Origin: Microbulbifer bruguierae
GTDB lineage: Bacteria; Pseudomonadota; Gammaproteobacteria; Pseudomonadales; Cellvibrionaceae
Direction: 5' to 3'
Assembly (NCBI RefSeq): GCF_029869925.1
Contig: NZ_CP118605.1
Coordinates: 2,110,001-2,174,000 of the forward strand
Length of the DNA: 64,000 bases
Position numbers and translations under genes: made by a program. Below are positions 36,139 to 44,931 of the stretch, piece after piece. Under the pieces are notes generated by a model, which did no database searches, was not told the DNA's origin, and saw only the letters and a program-made list of their open reading frames with translations. Positions within the stretch are counted from its first letter, which is position 1; every line of letters begins with the position of its first letter.

Positions 36139-36351
36139 TTATTCCGTTAGCCGGTATGCGAGCGCTCCGCTTTCCGTTAAAAAAAACACCCAAGCATGAA
36201 TACTCACTTTGTACAGTATTGAGTACTCTTTCAGCCAGCCCGCGTAAGCTATGAAATCATCTTCGCAGCAAAAACAGATCTGGCGATTGTTGCCTCTTTG
36301 GATCAAATGCAGGGGCGTGCCCGCAGGCGCGAGTCGGGGCAGTCTGGCCAT
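36139..36351 (-). pseudogene. Truncated REP-associated tyrosine transposase (RAYT)
   Basis: The first 50-odd residues match the Y1/RAYT transposase N-terminus: MARLPRLAPAGTPLHLIQRGNNRQ, then FIAYAGWLKEYSILYKVSIHAWV. In intact members the next residues are MTNHVHLL with the HUH histidines, followed by the catalytic tyrosine domain; here the frame switches to unrelated sequence (FFLTESGALAYRLTE) and stops. The enzyme is therefore dead. It borders the repeat-separated small-gene island, whose repeat (R1) lies 70 bases before its start. Confidence 0.75.
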
Positions 36352-36419
36352 AAATTCCCCCTTGAATATATGGCCATCAGGATAAGGGATCGCAATTTCA
36401 GCAAGATCCATTGGGCGTC

Positions 36420-36437
36420 AAAATTTTACTCTGACCC
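36420..36437 (-). repeat. Island repeat R1
   Basis: AAAATTTTACTCTGACCC followed by A-rich sequence and CCCCAAAATTC. First of five copies that separate the small genes of this island; it lies between the RAYT remnant and the 71-residue membrane protein. Confidence 0.8.
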
Positions 36438-36476
36438 AAAAATCCCCAAAATTCATGCCCACCGTTTGAAAAACCC

Positions 36477-36692
36477 TTACTTTCTTCGATAAACAATGGC
36501 AAAAAATGAATACACTAGAAACACAATAAACCCGAGAAAAAATTTCCCTAAAATAACACTCAACGGGATTTCATGAAATTTTTCTTGGGAATTAAAAATG
36601 TAAAACTCCAAAAACCAAAGTACGCCACCGAAGCAAGAAATCATAAAAATCCGGAGCACGCTAACCAGCTGCTTGCGATATTTATCATTCAC
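36477..36692 (-). CDS. Small two-helix membrane protein
   Basis: 71 residues, no family recognised. Two transmembrane segments (VLRIFMISCFGGVLWFLEFYIF and VILGKFFLGFIVFLVYSFFAIVY) and a basic C-terminus (YRRK). AT-rich codon use unlike the GC-rich sugar genes. It is bracketed by repeats R1 and R2. Confidence 0.55.
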   Translation of the reverse strand: MNDKYRKQLVSVLRIFMISCFGGVLWFLEFYIFNSQEKFHEIPLSVILGKFFLGFIVFLVYSFFAIVYRRK

Positions 36693-36716
36693 CTAAGCCA
36701 CCATGCACTCCCCTCA

Positions 36717-36737
36717 CAAAATTTTACTCCGACCTCT
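36717..36737 (-). repeat. Island repeat R2
   Basis: CAAAATTTTACTCCGACCTC, a slightly diverged copy (T to C in the core), between the 71-residue and 194-residue genes. Confidence 0.7.
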
Positions 36738-36766
36738 AAATTTCCCTAATAACGGGGTAGAACCCA

Positions 36767-37342
36767 TTATCTACTTAGGAGCTCCTGAATCTCATCTCCA
36801 GAGATTTTTATTTCATTTGAATAAACTACGCGAACCATATCGAAATATCTTAGCCTGATGCAAACATCTCTCGGCGACTCATGTAAATCGAATCCCAACT
36901 TGCTATAACCACTCCACCCTTTGTTCGCATCTTTTGTGACCTCCCAGTGTGTATAGACGATTAGATCGTAAACATCTGGAGACTCGCTTTTAGCTCTATC
37001 CCACAAGGATCGTGAATCTACATTCCACCCTTCCAAGTAAACAAGATCCAACCCTACAAAATACTTTGATTCCGTATCATCACAGAAGTGAACGTCCGCC
37101 GCGACAATGTTATGACCGCGAGCCATTTCCACCAGATCCACTTCCGATGAAATTGAGACCACAATAAAGTCCTCACCTACATACTTAAGTATCGGTAGGT
37201 TAGTATTTTTTCCTATCACAGCGCCAAGATCTTCCCTGGCAACATTGGCCAGATGATCTCTTTCAATCACGAAGGAGCATCCGCTCGCACAAAGCAACAC
37301 AAGTAGCAAGCATATGCCTCTATCCCCAAAAATCTTATTCAT
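36767..37342 (-). CDS. Orphan lipoprotein
   Basis: 191 residues. Signal MNKIFGDRGICLLLVLLCASGC has lipobox ASGC, so it is a lipoprotein; S at +2 suggests outer-membrane sorting. The mature part (VVSISSEVDLVEMARGHNIV, DVYDLIVYTHWEV) matches nothing I recognise. AT-rich, flanked by repeats R2 and R3. ATG 37342 gives the correct signal peptide. Confidence 0.65.
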   Translation of the reverse strand: MNKIFGDRGICLLLVLLCASGCSFVIERDHLANVAREDLGAVIGKNTNLPILKYVGEDFIVVSISSEVDLVEMARGHNIVAADVHFCDDTESKYFVGLDLVYLEGWNVDSRSLWDRAKSESPDVYDLIVYTHWEVTKDANKGWSGYSKLGFDLHESPRDVCIRLRYFDMVRVVYSNEIKISGDEIQELLSR

Positions 37343-37349
37343 TGACACC

Positions 37350-37393
37350 AAAATTTTACTCTGATCCCAAAACTTACTCTGACCCCAAAACTT
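37350..37393 (-). repeat. Island repeat R3 (double copy)
   Basis: AAAATTTTACTCTGATCCC directly followed by a second partial copy AACTTACTCTGACCCC, just upstream of the lipoprotein start and downstream of the 111-residue gene. Confidence 0.8.
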
Positions 37394-37407
37394 AAACTTA
37401 TAACTTA

Positions 37408-37743
37408 CTATCCAGACTGCCTAACAAACTGAAAAATTGTTAACAGAAAAAACAGAGCAACAATATATAAGTCAAGCAAAACGGATCGTCTTATTTTCTC
37501 GCATTCTTCATGATTGCCGTTAATAGTTAGATATTTTTTCTTCAAAAGAATACTTGTATAAACTAATTGATCATTAGCTCTCATGTACCAGGGGAGACTA
37601 CTCTGCTCAAAGAGAGAAGGGTACTTCTGCCTAAGATGGAGATAATGTTTAAACCTTGCTCGGCTAACAATCATCATCCGCAAAAAAATAGAGATAAATA
37701 CAAGAAGCCATATAACCGATAACATATCAATAACCTCAATCAT
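37408..37743 (-). CDS. Orphan two-helix membrane protein
   Basis: 111 residues. An N-terminal helix (MLSVIWLLVFISIFLRMMIV) and a C-terminal helix (LYIVALFFLLTIFQFV) flank a basic cytoplasmic-looking middle (RARFKHYLHLRQKYPSLF). AT-rich; no family recognised. It lies between repeats R3 and R4. Confidence 0.55.
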   Translation of the reverse strand: MIEVIDMLSVIWLLVFISIFLRMMIVSRARFKHYLHLRQKYPSLFEQSSLPWYMRANDQLVYTSILLKKKYLTINGNHEECEKIRRSVLLDLYIVALFFLLTIFQFVRQSG

Positions 37744-37760
37744 TCAACAACGGAAAACAC

Positions 37761-37783
37761 AAAATTTTACTCTGACCCCAAAA
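37761..37783 (-). repeat. Island repeat R4
   Basis: AAAATTTTACTCTGACCCC plus AAAA, a full-length copy, followed by the 20-base direct repeat at 37776-37820. Confidence 0.8.
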
Positions 37784-37820
37784 CTCCAAAACTCCCATGC
37801 CCCCAAAACTCCAAAACTCC
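37776..37820. repeat. 20-base direct repeat
   Basis: CCCCAAAACTCCAAAACTCC occurs at 37776-37795 and again at 37801-37820, separated by CATGC. It overlaps the end of R4 and looks like local slippage or repeated insertion at the same junction. Confidence 0.75.
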
Positions 37821-37849
37821 TTAAACTTAGTGACCCCTTCGATTCGCTT

Positions 37850-38392
37850 TTATATACTTGTCGCCTCGTCAAAGAAATCACTGCGTTTTTCTATACGAAA
37901 ATCTGTCTTTAGGAACAATACAAATTCCTCTCTTACCACCTGCGAACCAGAATTTACCAACTGCGCCACCCCACTAATCTGATAGTCTTCATACTGAAAA
38001 TTTTCAGCTGTTAAAGGCCCAATTGACGCCCTAAACACCTTTCTACCATCGTATAGCTTAGGATCACCAAAACCCAAATCAGAAAACTCGTATTGATTAT
38101 TTGTTTTCAACCCTAAGAGTTTAACTTCTTTTATTACAAGACCTTCTACTACACAGCGACCAGAGCACGAAAAAGAAAACTGCAAATTGTACGGAAAGCC
38201 CCATTCCAAAAAGCTCCCCCCACTTTCTTCGTAAGCTTCACGATAATTTCCCACGAAATTAATGCGCAAAACGCCGCCCGATAACTCTTGGCTTGCCAGT
38301 TCATATCCGTAATATTTAACTTCTTTACACCCTGCCAACATTGAGCTTAAGAGTGAAACACAAAATATCAATAAAAATCTCTTTAAGCTCAT
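37850..38392 (-). CDS. Orphan lipoprotein
   Basis: 180 residues. Signal MSLKRFLLIFCVSLLSSMLAGC with lipobox LAGC. The mature part has an internal C-x3-C (CSGRC) and beta-rich stretches (GVLRINFVGNYREAYEESGG). No family recognised. AT-rich; it lies between repeats R4 and R5. Similar in size and architecture to the lipoprotein at 36767 but not evidently homologous. Confidence 0.65.
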   Translation of the reverse strand: MSLKRFLLIFCVSLLSSMLAGCKEVKYYGYELASQELSGGVLRINFVGNYREAYEESGGSFLEWGFPYNLQFSFSCSGRCVVEGLVIKEVKLLGLKTNNQYEFSDLGFGDPKLYDGRKVFRASIGPLTAENFQYEDYQISGVAQLVNSGSQVVREEFVLFLKTDFRIEKRSDFFDEATSI

Positions 38393-38462
38393 CTCTATTC
38401 ATCCTCTACATTATTCCCGCATCCCAAATCCCTGGCCTCCAAATTCCAAACTTCTGAATGCC

Positions 38463-38488
38463 ACTCTACTCTGATCCCAAAAATTTCA
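38463..38488 (-). repeat. Island repeat R5
   Basis: CACTCTACTCTGATCCCAAA then AATTTC: the most diverged copy, directly at the 3' end of the next gene. Confidence 0.65.
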
Positions 38489-38489
38489 A

Positions 38490-38771
38490 TTATTTAGAAC
38501 AGCCTGCAAGCCTGTTTTCCTTCCTAAGGATCACGCTGTATTCTTTTGATTCTCTTAATTTAGAGTCAATTGCCGCGAAAAAATTTCTATACTCATAAAT
38601 TTGAGCATTAGCGTAACAAATCTCCAACTCTGTACTGGAAGTCCAACGAACAACCAACCCACTACTTTTGTTCGCCTCAAGAACCAGGACCAGATCCGCA
38701 CTGTTTTTGGGATTTTCCATCCACACCTGGACCGGCTGAGAAATTGTTGCACAAAGGCCACCATCGCCCAA
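38490..38771 (-). CDS. Small hypothetical, probably N-terminally truncated
   Basis: 93 residues if the TTG at 38771 is used. The frame opens just after a stop and has no good start or signal, although the content (LCATISQPVQVWMENP, VLVLEANKSSG) looks like the mature part of an exported protein. It is likely a 5'-truncated member of the island. No family recognised. Confidence 0.35.
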   Translation of the reverse strand: MGDGGLCATISQPVQVWMENPKNSADLVLVLEANKSSGLVVRWTSSTELEICYANAQIYEYRNFFAAIDSKLRESKEYSVILRKENRLAGCSK

Positions 38772-39047
38772 ATGTGCTTCCGGTTACTCTGCAGCTAACG
38801 ACCGAACCACTCCGGTCATTGAAAAAATCCAAACAAACTACGAACTTCTTGACTATTTCAGCGGCAACTCTTTGAGGATTGAACTTGCGCTAGCGTGACG
38901 TAAAAGTCAACAACTTGGTGTTGCAACTCATCAGATGGCGTCTGCGACAATTGAGGGAAAGGAAGGAGGAGAACTCCGACTGGTCGGGCTCTAAAAGATT
39001 CGAGTTTGTCAGCACTGCTTAGTGCGGCAGCAGTGACCTTGGGAGGG

Positions 39048-39081
39048 TTCAAGTTCGGCAGTGGTTTCTGCCGAACTTGAG
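39048..39081. terminator. Strong hairpin after the flavin halogenase gene
   Basis: TTCAAGTTCGGCAG / CTGCCGAACTTGAG with a six-base loop, 20 bases past the halogenase stop. There is no T-run on the minus strand, so it may act as mRNA 3'-end protection or as a weak terminator. The rest of 38772-39100 contains no gene I can support. Confidence 0.55.
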
Positions 39082-39100
39082 CCGAGCCTACCGATTCAGA

Positions 39101-40612
39101 TCACTGACTCCGCAACGACGCAAGCTGTTGCAGATGAGGGTTGAAGTTGAGCGCGCAGCGGCGAATGAATTCCCGGATCTCGGAGGTTTTGTACTGATTC
39201 GCCAGCTCGTTGCCGGGACGCAGTTGCTCCTGGGTGGGGTAGATGCCCTTACCGGTGAGCAGGCAGTTCCAGGACACGTTGGGGAAGTACACATCCAGCT
39301 TCTGCGCGAGCAGTTCGTCGGTGATGTTCTTGCCGGCCATCCACGACATCAGGATCGAGCGCAGGGAGGGGGAGATTTTTTCGTTGGTGCCGTTGGCAAT
39401 CCAGTAGTCGGTGTCGGTGCGCGAGGAAATGCGGTAGTGGCACACGATGTAGTCGCGCACCGCATCGAAGCGCGCGCTGATGCGATCGTTGAATTCCTGG
39501 CGGTACTGATCGGTGTAGTTGCCGTTGTTGTAGGACTCGATAAAGCGGGTGACGGTTTCCTGCACCATATCCAGCGCGGTCGCTTCCAGCGGTTCGATAA
39601 AGCCCTGGGACAGGCCTACGGCCAGGCAGTTTTTTGCCCAGTGCTGTTCGACGCGGCCCACCTTGAATTTCAGGCGGCGCGCTTCGACGTCGCTGTCGAG
39701 CAAACCCAGATGTGCGCGGAATTCGGTCTCGGCCATGTCGTCGTCGACAAATTTCGAGCTGTAGACGTAGCCATTGCCGTTGCGATTGGTCAGCGGGATC
39801 TTCCAAGCCCAGCCGTATTTGAGCGCCGTGGAAATGGTGTGGGGTGCATAGTCCGCTTCCTGTTCGGTGGCGAACACCACCGCGGAATCATTGAACAGGC
39901 TTTCCGCACAGCTTTTGAACGGCACGCCCAGTGCCTGCTGGATCAACTGGCCGCGGAAGCCGGAGCAGTCCACGTACAGGTCCGCTTTCAGGGTCTCGCC
40001 CTCGGCAGTTTTCAGGCAGTCGATATTACCCTGCGCATCCAGAAGGGTTTCGGTGACGGTGGCGGTTTTGTAGCGGACGCCTTTCCGCTCGGCGACACGG
40101 GCGAGAAATTTCCCCAGCAGGCCGGAATCAAAGTGGTAGCCGTAGGCGATTTCGAACGGAAAGTGTTCCGGCACGATGGGCGCCAGCTTCTGGCGGATCA
40201 GCTCGGTGGCGAGGAAGAAGTGGTCCGGGTGCCCTTCCAGGTCGATGCCCTTGCGGCGCAGAAAGCTGTTGTGGAAGAACGCCGGCGCGGTGAATTCATC
40301 CGGCTGTGCCAGGAAGGGATGCACGTACTCGCTGAAGCCGGGCTTTACCGACCAGTCTTTGAAGGTGATGCCGACTTTGTAGGTGGCGTTACACTCCGGC
40401 ATCCACTCGGATTCTTTCACGCCGATCACGTCCATGAAGCCTTTCAGCGGCGGTGTGGAACCCTCACCCACACCGATGATGCCGATATCCGGCGACTCCA
40501 CCAGGGTGATTTCGAAGCCCTTGTCGGCCCAGTGGGTGGCCATCAGGTTAGCGGTGATCCAGCCGGCGGTGCCGCCACCGAGAATGAGGACACGTTTGTT
40601 CTGCTTGTTCAT
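39101..40612 (-). CDS. Tryptophan-halogenase-family flavoenzyme (1)
   Basis: 503-residue flavin-dependent halogenase-like protein. FAD site ILGGGTAGWITA at the N-terminus, the lysine-bearing segment NATYKVGITFKDW, YVDCSGFRG, and YGWAWKIPL, which fits the WxWxIP motif separating halogenases from monooxygenases. The C-terminal GLSQGFIEPLEATALDM is typical. The family is very common next to TonB receptors in Caulobacter, Xanthomonas and marine bacteria, where its substrate is unknown. It follows the TonB receptor gene on the same strand, behind a terminator. No flavin reductase is nearby. Confidence 0.9.
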   Translation of the reverse strand: MNKQNKRVLILGGGTAGWITANLMATHWADKGFEITLVESPDIGIIGVGEGSTPPLKGFMDVIGVKESEWMPECNATYKVGITFKDWSVKPGFSEYVHPFLAQPDEFTAPAFFHNSFLRRKGIDLEGHPDHFFLATELIRQKLAPIVPEHFPFEIAYGYHFDSGLLGKFLARVAERKGVRYKTATVTETLLDAQGNIDCLKTAEGETLKADLYVDCSGFRGQLIQQALGVPFKSCAESLFNDSAVVFATEQEADYAPHTISTALKYGWAWKIPLTNRNGNGYVYSSKFVDDDMAETEFRAHLGLLDSDVEARRLKFKVGRVEQHWAKNCLAVGLSQGFIEPLEATALDMVQETVTRFIESYNNGNYTDQYRQEFNDRISARFDAVRDYIVCHYRISSRTDTDYWIANGTNEKISPSLRSILMSWMAGKNITDELLAQKLDVYFPNVSWNCLLTGKGIYPTQEQLRPGNELANQYKTSEIREFIRRCALNFNPHLQQLASLRSQ

Positions 40613-40674
40613 GGACTTCTCTCCCAAACTGCGGACCTGTTTGTCAGGCCTCTTTTATCTCGCATTTATCTCGC

Positions 40675-40730
40675 AAAAAAAACCGCCCGGCGCGCTCGAT
40701 CAAACAGTGTTTGAACGGCGGCGGGCGGTT
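40675..40730 (-). terminator. Rho-independent terminator after TonB receptor
   Basis: AACCGCCCG (40681-40689) pairs with CGGGCGGTT (40722-40730); a run of eight A at 40675-40682 becomes T on the minus strand. It lies 56 bases past the receptor stop and 60 bases before the halogenase start. Confidence 0.8.
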
Positions 40731-40785
40731 CCCTGTGAAGCCCCGGGATTGATGTCAAAACCAGCCCCGGGATACTCACTGTTGC

Positions 40786-43608
40786 TTAGTACTTGTAGTT
40801 CACGCCCAGGTAGAACTGGCGGCCGAACTCGCTGTACTCGCCAAAGGCGTTGTCCACACCATATTCAATAACATCACCTTCGTCGGTCAGGTTATTGATG
40901 GAGAAGACCACGTCGACGCCGCTATCAAAGCCGTAGGACACCTGTGCATCCACAGTGGTGTAGTCCTGGGACATAACCGGTGTGGAGCTGCCCGGAATCG
41001 GCATGTTCAGGATGAACTCGTCGCGGTAGCGCACGTTCACGTGAGAGCTGAAGTTGCCGATATCCCAGAACACGGTGGTGCTCCAGACGTTTTCAGACAG
41101 GCCCGGCAGCGGCAGGGTCTGGCCGTACAGGTTACCGCCGGTGATTTCGGTTTCACTCTCGGTGTAGGAGTAGCTCGCGGTCATACCCAGACCGGAGAAC
41201 ACACCTGGGAGGGTGTCGAAGGTTTTGGTACCGGCCAGTTCGAGACCGCGGATGTAACCGCCCTTGTCGTTGTTGACGAAGGTTTCGAATGCACCAGCGA
41301 CCATACCTTCCGGAATGACGATGCCCAGCTCATCGAACAGTGCAGAGCGCTCGTCCAGGGTATCCAGGAAGATGTACTGCTTTTCAACCAGAGTCTCGAT
41401 GTCTTTCCAGAACAGGGCTGCGGTAACCGCGCCACCCTCTTCAAAGTAGTGCTCGTAGGCCAGGTCGATCTGGTTGGCACGGAACGGATCCAGGTAAGGA
41501 GAACCTTTGGTCCACACGTTGTACTCGTTGGTACCGGTGGTGTTCCAGGAACCGGCGCCGCCTTTCAGCTGACCAACCGGCGGACGCCCCATAACCTTGG
41601 CCGCGGCAAAGCGGACGGTGTCCTGCTCGCTCAGGTGGAAGTTCAGGTTCAACGACGGCAGGGTGTCGGTGAATTCCGGACCGTAGGTTACGTAGTCGTA
41701 GTTGCTCTGGGTTGCACCCACATCATCGGTGATGGAGATACCATTGCCTTCACCTACGTTCTGCAGGCCGCTGGATTTCACATCGGTATCAACAACGCGC
41801 ACACCGAAGTTACCGGTCACCGGGATGCTGCCCAGCTGGGTGTCCAGATTCGCCATCAGGTAGTAGGCGAATACTTCTTCTTTAACCGCACCGGACTCAA
41901 CAAAGGTCCAGTCCTGGCTGAATACCTGTTTACCCTGGGAGTTGCCCGCACCGAAAATGCTGTCGGCCAGCGCGTCCATGTTGGTAATAACCAGGTGATC
42001 CGGCGCGCCATCAACGGAACCCACGGTTACGAAGCCGTCCAGGGACTGCGGCATACACTCGATGAAGTTGTCACCGGAGGTGAGGTTGTCAGCACAGTAT
42101 CCGTTGAACTGACCGTCACGGCTTCCATACAGGAAGGCGCCGCGCTTGGAGTCGAAGGTGCGCTCGGAACTGCGAATGCCCGCTTCGATGGAGGCAATGG
42201 CACCCCACTCCAGGTCAAACTTGTAGTCCACCTTGAAGGCTTCGACTTCATCGGTGTAGGTGTGCGGATACTCTTCGTAGCGGGACAGGCGCATGCTGTC
42301 CAGGCTGGTGAAGTCCACCCCGTCGAACATTGCGGTGGGGAAGCCGCTGCCATTCAGCGAGTAGCTCAGGGACTGGTTGGGATCTTCCATCCAGGTGGTG
42401 TTGCCACTGCCATCGGTGCCGTAAACGTAGGCGTGCATGGACGCGATCTGGTCCTTGCGGGTCTTGGTGCCTTCACTGCTGGAGTAGTCGAACGCAATGG
42501 TGTTGCGCTCGTTGATGTTCCACTCGAGGTTCAGGCCCAGGCTCTCGGTATCCGCCTGCGTGGACTGGTCTTCGGTACGGGCTTCGAACCAGGGGCTGGT
42601 CGCGGTGGGGTCGCCAATACCGATAGTGCCATCGGTCACTACGCCGTTGCTCACGGAGGTGTCGGTGGCATCCACACGGGACAGGCCGGCTACGGTGATA
42701 CCGTGACGGGTATCCACGCGCTCGAAATCGGATTTGAAGTAGTCCAGTTTCGCCTGCAGATTGTCGGTGGGCTGGAATACGAAATTGGCCATGTAGCCAT
42801 TGCGGGTGTCGGTGCCGTTACCGGCCTGCCACTGGAAGGCTTGCGGACGAGCATTGCCGTCGGCGTCCGTCACATAGCCGTTCTGGTCGTCAGCACCGGC
42901 GCGGGCCTTGCTGAAGTTGTTCGGCTGCTCCAGGTGGGAGTAACCCAGGGATACGCCCAGCTTGTCTTCCAGAAACTTGCCCATGTAGGACAGGGTCACG
43001 CGCTGGCCGAACTCATCGGCACCTACTTCCTCGGCGCCGTCATTGTAGGAGGCGCGCAGGTTGGCGTTGAAGTTGTGCTGGTTCGGGGCGTCCAGGGGGT
43101 TGGCGGTCTTCAGCTCAACGGAGCCGGCGACACCACCCTCGATCAGGGAAGCTTTCGGCGATTTGTACACCGCCGCCTGGCTGATCAGCTCGGCCGGGTA
43201 CTGGTCGAAAGAGATCCAGCGGGTGCTCTCGGTGTAGCCGGCGGTAGACGCCTGCTCGCGGCCGTTCAGGGTGGTCTGCAGGAAGTCGCCGTTCATACCG
43301 CGAACGTTCAGCTGCGAAGACTGGCCGTTGGAGCGCACAGTGGTTACACCGGGCAGGCGGCCGAGGGCGTCGGCGATGGACTGATCGGGCAGCGATGCCA
43401 GCGCACCGGCGTCAACCACATCGGCAACAACGTCCGCATCGCGTTTAGCGGACAGAGAATCCAGCACACTGGAACGAATGCCGGTTACTACCACTTCTTC
43501 CAGCGCTTCGCTCTGTTCTTGAGCGTAGGCGCCGATGGATGCGCTTACAGACGCGGCAATGGCTGCGGACAGCATCGCCGGTCGGAAACCTTTGTTAGTC
43601 AGACTCAT
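40786..43608 (-). CDS. TonB-dependent receptor (maltodextrin-type)
   Basis: 940-residue outer-membrane receptor. Signal peptide ending SIGAYAQ, then the plug domain with EEVVVTGIRSSVLDSL, LASLPDQSIADALGRLPGV and VRGMNGDFLQTTLNGRE (about 30-170), then a 22-strand barrel ending in FYLGVNYKY with the terminal aromatic. Large size and the caulobacter/xanthomonad-type plug mark oligosaccharide receptors. Starch substrate is inferred from the adjacent glucokinase and the shared GC palindrome upstream. Of the two adjacent ATGs, the second (43608) has better spacing to AGGGAGA. Confidence 0.92.
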   Translation of the reverse strand: MSLTNKGFRPAMLSAAIAASVSASIGAYAQEQSEALEEVVVTGIRSSVLDSLSAKRDADVVADVVDAGALASLPDQSIADALGRLPGVTTVRSNGQSSQLNVRGMNGDFLQTTLNGREQASTAGYTESTRWISFDQYPAELISQAAVYKSPKASLIEGGVAGSVELKTANPLDAPNQHNFNANLRASYNDGAEEVGADEFGQRVTLSYMGKFLEDKLGVSLGYSHLEQPNNFSKARAGADDQNGYVTDADGNARPQAFQWQAGNGTDTRNGYMANFVFQPTDNLQAKLDYFKSDFERVDTRHGITVAGLSRVDATDTSVSNGVVTDGTIGIGDPTATSPWFEARTEDQSTQADTESLGLNLEWNINERNTIAFDYSSSEGTKTRKDQIASMHAYVYGTDGSGNTTWMEDPNQSLSYSLNGSGFPTAMFDGVDFTSLDSMRLSRYEEYPHTYTDEVEAFKVDYKFDLEWGAIASIEAGIRSSERTFDSKRGAFLYGSRDGQFNGYCADNLTSGDNFIECMPQSLDGFVTVGSVDGAPDHLVITNMDALADSIFGAGNSQGKQVFSQDWTFVESGAVKEEVFAYYLMANLDTQLGSIPVTGNFGVRVVDTDVKSSGLQNVGEGNGISITDDVGATQSNYDYVTYGPEFTDTLPSLNLNFHLSEQDTVRFAAAKVMGRPPVGQLKGGAGSWNTTGTNEYNVWTKGSPYLDPFRANQIDLAYEHYFEEGGAVTAALFWKDIETLVEKQYIFLDTLDERSALFDELGIVIPEGMVAGAFETFVNNDKGGYIRGLELAGTKTFDTLPGVFSGLGMTASYSYTESETEITGGNLYGQTLPLPGLSENVWSTTVFWDIGNFSSHVNVRYRDEFILNMPIPGSSTPVMSQDYTTVDAQVSYGFDSGVDVVFSINNLTDEGDVIEYGVDNAFGEYSEFGRQFYLGVNYKY

Positions 43609-43675
43609 CATCTTCTCCCTTGGACTTATGCTTTATGGTGAGTAGCGCCATCCTAGGCGTACCCGCAGTCCATAT

Positions 43676-43700
43676 CCTCCGCCCCCTGGGGGGGAGGAGG
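43676..43700. promoter_or_regulatory. GC-rich palindrome with MalT-like box
   Basis: CCTCCGCCCCC, one base, GGGGGGGAGG (43676-43697), overlapping GGGGAGGAGG at 43691-43700, an exact match to the E. coli MalT consensus GGGGAKGAGG. It lies 70-90 bases before the TonB receptor. Confidence 0.5.
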
Positions 43701-43841
43701 GGGGAGAAGCTGAGGCCGGCGCAGGAGGAGGCCGGCCGATTGTCACCACGGGGGCGGATTATACAGACCGATCAAAAAATGTTCAGCCCGCATAAAAGAA
43801 GTGAAGAAGAAGGGACTGGCCGGTGTTAGCGGCGTTGAACT

Positions 43842-44804
43842 TCAGTTTTCCAGCCAGGCAGCGGCGCCGATCAGGGCCGGGTAGCCCGCCTTGAGCACCT
43901 CGACCCGCACCCCCTTGAGCCACTCGCCCAGACGCCCCTTGGCGGTGAAACGCTGCTCAAACTCGCTTTCCGGCAACAGGGACTCGATCCGCGGCAGCAC
44001 GCCACCGCCCAGGAACACACCGCCGCGGGCCACATAATAGAGGGCCGCATCACCGGCAGCGCTACCGAGGAAGTTGAGGAAATCGATCAGGGTTTCCCGG
44101 CACAGGGGGTCAGAGCCGTCGAGACCACGCCCGCTCACATCCGGCGGGGTCAGGTCCTCCGCGGGGCGGCCGTGCAGGGCGCAGACCGCGCGGTACAGAT
44201 TGACCAGGCCGCCACCACTCAGCACATACTCGTTGTACACCGGCATCTGGTCGCGGGCGAGAATCCGCAGCAGTTCCAGTTCCCGCTCACTGCCCGCGGG
44301 CAGGTTGGCGTGGCCGCCCTCCCCCGGTACTACGCGGTAGTTGCCGCCGTCGTGTACCAGTGCCGCGACACCGAGACCGGTGCCGGGGCCGACCACCACC
44401 ATGGGGCCATTCTGCTGTGCCGGTACATCCCGCAGCGCCCACTTATCCGTTTCCGGCAGGCGCGGCAGGGACAGTGCCAGGGCAGCGAAGTCGTTGACCA
44501 CCAGGGCGCGATCCAGGCGGAAACGCGCGCACAGTTCTTCCGCGCGGATATCCCAGCCAAGATTGGTCATGGTCACCCGGCCGCCTGCGGCCGTCTTTTC
44601 CACCGGACCCGCCACGGCGATACAGGCCTGCCGCGGGCGCTCACCCTCCAGCCCTTCGAGCCACTGTCCCAGTGCGCTATAGAAGTCGGCAAACTTGGCG
44701 CAGTTCACCACCTGGATATCTTCCAGCCGGTAGCCTCCCTGATACGGGTGGGCGATGGCGAAGCGGGCGTTGGTGCCGCCGATATCCGCGACGATTCTGC
44801 TCAT
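43842..44804 (-). CDS. glk: Glucokinase
   Basis: 320-residue glucokinase of the Glk (PF02685) family; phosphorylates cytoplasmic glucose with ATP. Phosphate-binding VADIGGTNARFA at the N-terminus, substrate loop VVNDFAALALSL with the catalytic aspartate, VVGPGTGLGVAAL (adenosine motif), PGEGGHANLPAGSERE (GGH segment) and GVFLGGGVLP near the end. ATG 44804 follows AAGGAAAG; the longer frame is intergenic. It is the natural endpoint of both the starch and the beta-glucan pathways, and a starch-type palindrome lies 130 bases upstream. Confidence 0.95.
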   Translation of the reverse strand: MSRIVADIGGTNARFAIAHPYQGGYRLEDIQVVNCAKFADFYSALGQWLEGLEGERPRQACIAVAGPVEKTAAGGRVTMTNLGWDIRAEELCARFRLDRALVVNDFAALALSLPRLPETDKWALRDVPAQQNGPMVVVGPGTGLGVAALVHDGGNYRVVPGEGGHANLPAGSERELELLRILARDQMPVYNEYVLSGGGLVNLYRAVCALHGRPAEDLTPPDVSGRGLDGSDPLCRETLIDFLNFLGSAAGDAALYYVARGGVFLGGGVLPRIESLLPESEFEQRFTAKGRLGEWLKGVRVEVLKAGYPALIGAAAWLEN

Positions 44805-44931
44805 GGCGCTTTCCTTAAATGTTTCCTTCATACAGGCGTGAAATTGATGACCCGGACCACCCACTCCGGCGCCCCGTCACAGCCCGAAAAAATGGCGCTA
44901 TAAGGTAATGATTTGCCGACAAAAACTCCAG

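Noticed and set aside
36139..38488. Integron cassette array or CRISPR
   Set aside because: The repeats lack attC core sites and there is no integrase; spacing is gene-length, not spacer-length, so neither CRISPR nor a classical integron fits.
39077..43641. Long plus-strand frames (545 and 866 residues) opposite the halogenase and TonB receptor
   Set aside because: High-GC third-position bias of the real genes leaves these frames open; no recognisable protein features.
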